A DNA stretch of 35,736 nucleotides from an uncultured Campylobacterales bacterium (GTDB lineage: Bacteria > Campylobacterota > Campylobacteria > Campylobacterales > CACVAW01), in assembly GCA_902727925.1 (NCBI GenBank), contig CACVAW010000024.1, forward strand, positions 1 through 35,736. Reading direction: 5' to 3'. The notes beneath the pieces were generated by a model. The model was not told the origin of the DNA, ran no database searches, and saw only the letters and a program-made list of their open reading frames with translations. Both the position numbers and the translations under genes were made by a program. Position 1 is the first letter of the stretch; every line of letters begins with the position of its first letter. Positions 29,617 to 35,736 of this stretch are shown here, one piece after another.

Positions 29617-30354
29617 TTAAAATATTTTTTTTGCATTATTTAAATTATTAAAATTTGTAACACAATTACCACATTTAAAATTTAAATTATTACTTTTTTT
29701 TAGATTCATAAAATCATTTGCTTGTGATTCTTCATCAAAAATTATTCCCGTATTTTTACTAAAAAAGCTTGAGAGTATTTTTGATAATTTATTTTGTATA
29801 TTTAGCTCTCCTGTTTGACATGAGTTACAGGTTAGTCCACCATTATTCATCAATTGACAAATAAATACTGTACCATTAGAAATATTATATATTTGATTAG
29901 TTGTAATAAAGTCGGCTATTGAACCAATTTGCATTCCCAAACTCACTTCAGAAGTTTTTGCAGAATTAAAAAGCCAATTATCAATTTTTTTAATAGTTAC
30001 CTTATTATTATTTTTATGGGGTAAAGAAGTAATGTTATCTACTATTTTACCAATTATGTAAAAATGTATAATTTTATTAATACTAATACCATTTGATACT
30101 TCATTTTTATCTATATCACAGTTTATTTGTTGCAATAAGTTATTTACATCTATATCATCAAGAATATGTTCTTGAATCTCATTCAATGAATTAAGCATGT
30201 TTCTTCTTAGAGTAGTATCAGAAGTAAAATTACTTTGTAAATCAGTACGAATATCAACTATTTGCTCATCCCAAATTTCTTTCAAAGTTCTTCTAGTTGA
30301 TACATTTATTGTACTATGATCTAAATCATTGTCACTTATAATAACTTCTGTCAT
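29617..30354 (-). CDS. hypothetical protein with two CxxC motifs (putative zinc-binding)
   Basis: GGLTCNSCQTGE ... NFKCGNCVTNF; ATG overlaps the previous stop (TAATG). Confidence 0.65.
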   Translation of the reverse strand: MTEVIISDNDLDHSTINVSTRRTLKEIWDEQIVDIRTDLQSNFTSDTTLRRNMLNSLNEIQEHILDDIDVNNLLQQINCDIDKNEVSNGISINKIIHFYIIGKIVDNITSLPHKNNNKVTIKKIDNWLFNSAKTSEVSLGMQIGSIADFITTNQIYNISNGTVFICQLMNNGGLTCNSCQTGELNIQNKLSKILSSFFSKNTGIIFDEESQANDFMNLKKSNNLNFKCGNCVTNFNNLNNAKKIF

Positions 30355-30650
30355 TAGCTAACCTTAATTGTTGAACTTGTTAACCTATTTTCTTCAACTT
30401 GGGTACCTTTAACTACATCAATTTCACTATCTTTAAGAACATTTTTCCTAATTTGAGTTACTTCTTTTTCTACTTTTTGTAATTCAACTTTTGTTTTATT
30501 CTCAACTTCTGAAACTCTCTCATCAATTCTCTTATTTTCATAATTTATATATTTTTTAAATATAGCATATATTATAAAAATGGCAACAAGTGTAATTATT
30601 GCACCTTCTCCTAATCTATCCCATGGAATACTCTCAATTAATTTACCCAT
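30354..30650 (-). CDS. small single-TM / coiled-coil protein
   Basis: EGAIITLVAIFIIYAIFKKY TM helix then charged coiled coil; 12 nt after sbcC, coupled to the next gene. Confidence 0.65.
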   Translation of the reverse strand: MGKLIESIPWDRLGEGAIITLVAIFIIYAIFKKYINYENKRIDERVSEVENKTKVELQKVEKEVTQIRKNVLKDSEIDVVKGTQVEENRLTSSTIKVS

Positions 30651-30662
30651 CCTTAACTCCTT

Positions 30663-33600
30663 CTAATTTAAATTTAATTCACTCGTCCCATCACCCTTAG
30701 GAACAACTTTTATTTGCAATGGTATTCTTTCTTTCAGAGCCTCTACATGAGAAATCACACCGACCATTTTTCCGCTACTTTGAAGTAAGTTTAGAGCATT
30801 TAGTGCTGTTTCTAAGCTATCCTCATCTAGTGTTCCAAATCCTTCATCTAAGAAGAGTGAATCTATAGCAATTTTCTGGCTAGCAAGCTCTGAGAGTCCG
30901 AGAGCAAGGGCTAGACTTACTATGAAGCTTTCTCCACCAGAAAGTGTGCTTACAGGTCTTATAGTATTTCCTTGGAAGCTGTCTATTACTTCTATTTCTA
31001 GTAGCTGTTCAGTACTTCTTTGTAGCTCATACCTACTTGATAGTACACTCAAGTGATTGTTTGCTAGGCTTATTAATTGGTCTAGTGTGATACCTTGAGC
31101 AAATTTGGCAAATTTATCACCTTGGCTTGAACCTATCATTTCGTTTAGTTTTATCCATACGCTAAAGGTTTCTTTTTTCTTTTCAAGTTTGTTTATCTTA
31201 TCTTCGTGTTTTTTGATATTTGAAGCATTTATTTCTAGTTCTTTTTCTAAACTTCCTATTGATTTTTGTAGTTCATCTATATTTAATTGAAGCTCTTTTA
31301 GTTCAGTATTTATATCTTCTAGTTCTCTATCTGTTAGATTTAATTCTTTTTGTTCTTTTAGCTTTTTTGTTGTATCTGTTTTAAGTGTTTGGATTCTTGT
31401 ATATTTTTCTTCAATAGCTTTGCAAGTTCTAGTTAGCTCTTCTCTTTTAGTACTAGATACTAAAGCTTTTTCAAATTCTTCACATGAGCTAAAGCTATTG
31501 TCTTTTAGTGCTTTTTCAAATGATATATTTAGCTCTTCTAGTTCTGTACTGTTTTGAGTTTGTATTTGTTTTAGTTCTTTTACTTGAATATTTAATGAGT
31601 CATTTTCTGAGTTTTTTTGAGCTAATTCTTTTTCACAACTGTTATAACTATCTTGTATGCTCTTAAAGTTATGGTTTATAGTTTTTTCATACTCTTTTAT
31701 ATCATCAATATCTAATATAGTTTTACTTTTTTGCTCTAACTTCTCTATTTCTTTGTTTAAACCTTTTAGCTCTATTTTATACTCTTCTTGAAGTTTTAGA
31801 GTGTTTTTTACTTTTATATCGATTTGAAGTATATCTGCATACTCTTTTTGGATTTTCTCTTTTTCTAAAGATAATTTTTCTTTTTGATCTCTCAAGCTTA
31901 TTATCTCTTGTAGTTTTCTTTGAGCTTCTTGTTTATCCTTAGCTAAGATAAGTTTTGAGTTATCTTCTAAAGTGAGTTTATTGTTTAAGAAAAACTCATC
32001 TAGGGATAAAATCTTTTGTTCTTGTTTTTCTAGTGCTAAAGTACTAGATTCTAGTTCTGAGTTTAGTTTAGCTAGGTTTATCTGAGCTGTTTTTTGTTCT
32101 GTTGTTTCATATGATAGTAGTTCTTCTTGCTCTTGAATTTGTTTTGTTGTTTCATCTATATTTATCTCTAAAGTATGAGTGATATAAGGATGTGAAATCG
32201 AACCACATAGATAACACTCTTCACCCTCTTTTAGTTTAGCTCTGTCACTTTCATAGTTTTTAAGTAGTAGTTCTCTTTCTCTTATGGCTTTTTTCGCTTG
32301 TAGGGTTTCTTCTATTTGTTTTAGAAGTTTTGTTTTCTCTTCATTTATTTTGTTTTGTGTACTTATATCTTTATTTATATCTTCTAGGAGTTTTTTCTCT
32401 TTGTTTATATCTTCTAAAATTTTTTCATACTCTACTATAGACCTAGTAAGCTCTTGTATATCGTTTATTTGGCTTCTTATGTTTTCTTCATTTAGGTTTA
32501 TATTTGAGCTTTTTTCTTTTAAGAGTTTATATTCCTCTTCTTTTGTCTCACTTTGTTCTTTTAAGTTTTTTATTTCTAGATTTTGTTTTTTTATTTCTTT
32601 ACTTATGAGACTTTCATCTTCTAAAATAGATTCAATATCTAAAGATAAAAAAATTGAAAGATTATGCTTTTGTTTTAGTAATTTTGAGTCTAGTTCCCTT
32701 GTTTGTACTTGTTTTGCTCTTTTTTGACTTTGTATTTCTCTTAAGTCTTTTAATTTTATACTATTTTGCTCATATGATATTTTTTCTCTACTGTATTTAT
32801 CTTGTAGTAGCTTTGATTGATTTTGTTTTGATTCTAAAAGCTCTTGTAGTTCAATACTTTGTTTTCCAAAAAGTTCTAGTTTTTGTTTATCTTTACTAAT
32901 TCTTTGATTTAGTAGGTTTTTTTCTTGATATATTGCTTGTACATTTAAAGCTTTATTTGAAAGTTCAAGACTCATAAACTCTTCTTTTTTATCTTCTTTT
33001 TCTTTTGATATTAGCTCAAACTCTTCATGGTACTTGACACTATCTATCTCTAATTTTTGTAAGTTTTCGAGCCATAGTGATGTCTTTTTTGAAAATTCTT
33101 CTTTTTTATCTAGTCCTTTTTTTTGAACTTTGAAAGTCTCTAAATTTTGGTTTTTCTTTTCTACTACTGCTTTTTCAAGTAAGTCTATATTTCCTAAAGA
33201 TAGTTCTTCATCTTCTATAGCTCTTTTTTTAAGTATATAGGTGTCATATATCTCTTTTGATATTTGTTTATAAATCCCCGTACCCGTGATTTTTTCAAGT
33301 AAAGTGGACCTATCTGATTCTTTTGCTTTTAAAAATGCATCAAAACTTCCTTGGGCTAACATCATCGACTGAATAAATCTATCGAAGTCTAAACCTGATA
33401 ATTCTTCTACATACTTAGGTACATCTGTTACTGTAGATTTTATCACTTTAGATGATTCTACATCAGCTAGTTCCATTTTGGCACTTTGGAATTTGCCATC
33501 AGCTGACTTTCTAGCTCTTTTTTGAGTCCATGAAGATCTATATATGATACCCTTTATTTCAAACTCTACTTCACAATAACACTCACCAGTATGCCTAGAC

Positions 33601-33803
33601 ATAATCTCACTTGGTGGTTTTTTAAGTCTTGGAGTTCTTCCATATAATGCACAGGTGATAATGTCTAGTATAGTACTTTTACCAGAACCAGTAGGCCCTG
33701 TAATCGCAAATAGGGCATTATCATTTAGAAATGTACGAAAATCTATCTCGAATTCACCCTTTAATGAGTTGATATTCAATGATTTTACTTTTAATATTTT
33801 CAT
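30663..33803 (-). CDS. sbcC: exonuclease SbcCD subunit C (Rad50-like)
   Basis: ITGPTGSGKSTILDII, zinc hook ECYLCGSISHPY, STLSGGESFIVSLALALGLS, DSLFLDEGFGTLD. Confidence 0.95.
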   Translation of the reverse strand: MKILKVKSLNINSLKGEFEIDFRTFLNDNALFAITGPTGSGKSTILDIITCALYGRTPRLKKPPSEIMSRHTGECYCEVEFEIKGIIYRSSWTQKRARKSADGKFQSAKMELADVESSKVIKSTVTDVPKYVEELSGLDFDRFIQSMMLAQGSFDAFLKAKESDRSTLLEKITGTGIYKQISKEIYDTYILKKRAIEDEELSLGNIDLLEKAVVEKKNQNLETFKVQKKGLDKKEEFSKKTSLWLENLQKLEIDSVKYHEEFELISKEKEDKKEEFMSLELSNKALNVQAIYQEKNLLNQRISKDKQKLELFGKQSIELQELLESKQNQSKLLQDKYSREKISYEQNSIKLKDLREIQSQKRAKQVQTRELDSKLLKQKHNLSIFLSLDIESILEDESLISKEIKKQNLEIKNLKEQSETKEEEYKLLKEKSSNINLNEENIRSQINDIQELTRSIVEYEKILEDINKEKKLLEDINKDISTQNKINEEKTKLLKQIEETLQAKKAIRERELLLKNYESDRAKLKEGEECYLCGSISHPYITHTLEINIDETTKQIQEQEELLSYETTEQKTAQINLAKLNSELESSTLALEKQEQKILSLDEFFLNNKLTLEDNSKLILAKDKQEAQRKLQEIISLRDQKEKLSLEKEKIQKEYADILQIDIKVKNTLKLQEEYKIELKGLNKEIEKLEQKSKTILDIDDIKEYEKTINHNFKSIQDSYNSCEKELAQKNSENDSLNIQVKELKQIQTQNSTELEELNISFEKALKDNSFSSCEEFEKALVSSTKREELTRTCKAIEEKYTRIQTLKTDTTKKLKEQKELNLTDRELEDINTELKELQLNIDELQKSIGSLEKELEINASNIKKHEDKINKLEKKKETFSVWIKLNEMIGSSQGDKFAKFAQGITLDQLISLANNHLSVLSSRYELQRSTEQLLEIEVIDSFQGNTIRPVSTLSGGESFIVSLALALGLSELASQKIAIDSLFLDEGFGTLDEDSLETALNALNLLQSSGKMVGVISHVEALKERIPLQIKVVPKGDGTSELNLN

Positions 33804-34987
33804 TGAGTAGACACCTTCTCATAAATTTTTTTAAAACTTAGTGTTAGCTCTTCGACAAATTCTTTATCTTCTAGCTCCTCTATATCTAATCTTCTTGTAA
33901 ATACATCTGTAGGTGTAAGTTCATCTAGGCTAGTTACTTTTAACTCTTTTGCTTCTAGTTTCTTTTGGGTTTTATCTATCTTTATAGCTAAGATAATAAA
34001 TTCATTTTTGTCAGCATATTCTCTTATCTCCTGATTTGCAGACATTGGATTGTCATCATTAAGATGTATTTCAATCCATGTTGTTTTATCTTCAATTTTT
34101 TCTAGTTCTTTTAGTACTGATTCTAAATTACCTCTTAGGACTTGTAGTTTTCTTTTATTTGGTATTTCTATCTCTTTTACATTTACTTTTTCATTTTTGA
34201 ACTCAACAATATTAATTTTCTTTTTTTGATTTGCTTCTGAAAAACTAAGAGGAATGGGAGAACCACTATATCTCACATGGTTACATCCTACTATTTGATT
34301 TATATGAAGATGACCTAAAGCTACATAATCAAAATACTTGCCTAAAAAATCACTCCCAATATCAAGAGTACCACCTATATAGATATCTTTTTCACTTTCA
34401 CTTGTACGAGATCCTAGCGTTGTTAGATGTCCTGTAGCGATTATTGGGAGATTGTCTTTGGCAGTTAATTTAATAGCTTCTTTATATATGTCAATATAAT
34501 GTTGCTTTATTCCAGTATTTAAAGAAGATTCTTTTTCATTTGTAGTTTGGCCACTTACAGACTCTCGCACAATACTATCTCTTAAGAATGGAACAGCACA
34601 AACAACACCTTGAAGTTTATCTTTTTTATAAATAGGTATTAACTCATTTTCATCAACATCACCCGAAGTGATAACATATACATTCATAAACTCTAATAGT
34701 TGTTTTGGAGCTTTAAGAGTAGAAATTGAGTCATGATTTCCAGCAGTAATAATGACATATAAATTTTCTATTGCAAACAATTGTTTTAAAAAATTATAAT
34801 AAAGTTCTAAAGCATAATTGGGAGGATTACCTGTATCAAAAATATCCCCTGCAACTATAAGAACATCAATATTTTCTTTTTTGATTATCTCAGTAAGCCA
34901 AGACAAAAAAGCTTTATGTTCTTCAGCTCTACTTTTCCCCATAAACTTTTGACCGATATGCCAGTCAGATGTGTGTAATATTCTCAA
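33800..34987 (-). CDS. sbcD: exonuclease SbcCD subunit D (Mre11-like nuclease)
   Basis: HTSDWHIGQ, VAGDIFDTGNPP, TAGNHDS, ATGHLT, ALGHLHINQ; TTG start; 4-bp overlap with sbcC. Confidence 0.95.
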   Translation of the reverse strand: MRILHTSDWHIGQKFMGKSRAEEHKAFLSWLTEIIKKENIDVLIVAGDIFDTGNPPNYALELYYNFLKQLFAIENLYVIITAGNHDSISTLKAPKQLLEFMNVYVITSGDVDENELIPIYKKDKLQGVVCAVPFLRDSIVRESVSGQTTNEKESSLNTGIKQHYIDIYKEAIKLTAKDNLPIIATGHLTTLGSRTSESEKDIYIGGTLDIGSDFLGKYFDYVALGHLHINQIVGCNHVRYSGSPIPLSFSEANQKKKINIVEFKNEKVNVKEIEIPNKRKLQVLRGNLESVLKELEKIEDKTTWIEIHLNDDNPMSANQEIREYADKNEFIILAIKIDKTQKKLEAKELKVTSLDELTPTDVFTRRLDIEELEDKEFVEELTLSFKKIYEKVSTQ

Positions 34988-35018
34988 AATAATCCTATTT
35001 TTATTATTAGGATTATTA
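34988..35018 (-). promoter_or_regulatory. inverted repeat enclosing the sbcD SD, next to the start codon
   Basis: Minus strand AATAATCCTA-ATAATAAAAA-TAGGATTATT immediately before TTG; the 3' arm contains AGGA. Confidence 0.6.
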
Positions 35019-35198
35019 TATCAATAGTTTAATCAATAAAAAGATGAAGATTGGGGTAAGATAACAAAGCTTTTTTTGATAATCATTTCAAATAGTACTT
35101 TGTATATCTTGTATAGTTATGATGAACTAGCAATTAAGTTAAATATAAGGGTCAGAACACAATTCACTACTTATCAATCACCAAATGATTTTAAAAAG

Positions 35199-35243
35199 TT
35201 GCTTAGTTGAATTTTTAATGTTAGAATATATCTGTCCAGTTTT
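35199..35243. repeat. right copy of the ~45 bp direct repeat bracketing the island
   Basis: TTGCTTAGTTGAATTTTTAATGTTAGAATATATCTGTCCAGTTTT vs TTGCTTACTTGAATTTTTCAATATTAGAATATATCTGTCCAGTTTT near 26464. Confidence 0.8.
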
Positions 35244-35260
35244 ACAACAGGATTTAGTTC

Positions 35261-35610
35261 GCCAATTCGATAAATAAGTGCAATTTTTTTAAGAAGGAGA
35301 AAAGGGGAGGGTTAACCAAGAGTTAGCTATTCTTTTTTTCTACTACAAAGAAAGGAATTGGCATGAGATACAATCAGTTAACCTTGGGAGAAAGGTATCA
35401 TATAGAAGCTTTGATGAGACTTGGATACAAACAAATAGATATTGCCAAAGAGTTGGGCGTACATCCAAGTACAATAAGCAGAGAATTACAACGGAATAAA
35501 TTTAGAGGTAAATATAAACCTGTTCAAGCACAAGCAGAATATATTTTGAGGCAAAAGAAGAAACGAAAACGTTCATCTATAAGTACATCAATAGAGAGGT
35601 ATATAAGAGC
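35261..35610 (+). mobile_element. truncated IS30-family element (left end plus 5' part of the transposase)
   Basis: Transposase ORF at 35363 starts MRYNQLTLGERYHIEALMRLGYKQIDIAKELGVHPSTISRELQRN (IS30 HTH); cut at 35610 by the start of a second copy. Confidence 0.85.
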
Positions 35611-35736
35611 GCCAATTCGATAAATAAGTGCAATTTTTTTTAAGAAGGAGAAAAGGGGAGGGTTAACCAAGAGTTAGCTATTCTTTTTTTCTACTACAAA
35701 GAAAGGAATTGGCATGAGATACAATCAGTTAACCTT
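35611..35736 (+). mobile_element. start of a second IS30-family copy (runs off the window)
   Basis: GCCAATTCGATAAATAAGTGCAATTTTTTT... repeats 35261 onward with one extra T; transposase ATG at 35714. Confidence 0.85.

Noticed and set aside
32284-32899. Two overlapping plus-strand ORFs opposite sbcC
   Set aside because: Antisense to the SbcC coiled coil; composition explained by the opposite strand.
30663-34987. SbcCD by itself as a novel system
   Set aside because: Canonical motifs throughout; ordinary repair nuclease. Only the linkage to the following four genes is notable.

Overview
AT-rich chromosomal window from what looks like a Campylobacterota (Arcobacter-like) bacterium; the taxon is inferred from gene content and style. 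The left ~26 kb is mostly housekeeping: a tRNA-Arg/His/Pro cluster, an OmpA-like protein, rpsR-ssb-rpsF-holA, an MFS transporter, an LTA-synthase-like sulfatase, ilvD, a TonB receptor followed by a PLP decarboxylase, an RRM protein, waaA, a zinc-ribbon protein, a Nif3-like protein, a PEGA protein, a DUF4105-like protein, tpx, a DUF4143-type ATPase and putA. The right ~9 kb is accessory in character. It holds a tightly packed six-gene minus-strand operon: sbcD, sbcC, a small TM/coiled-coil protein, a CxxC-CxxC protein, a possible ABC-3C middle component, and a second Rad50/SMC-like ABC ATPase with its own zinc hook. The operon is bracketed by diverged ~45 bp direct repeats, one beside an IS3-like terminus, and is followed by a truncated IS30-family transposase and the start of a second copy. 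This operon is the best candidate for an undescribed (probably anti-phage or genome-surveillance) system. Other notable signals: a set of GGTTATAACC palindromes bracketing the DUF4143 ATPase gene; an inverted repeat masking the SD next to the TTG start of sbcD; a G9 tract inside a small membrane-protein CDS; three consecutive hairpins after the decarboxylase; and a decayed IS1595-like transposase where rnr might be expected. All calls come from reading the sequence; no database searches were run.
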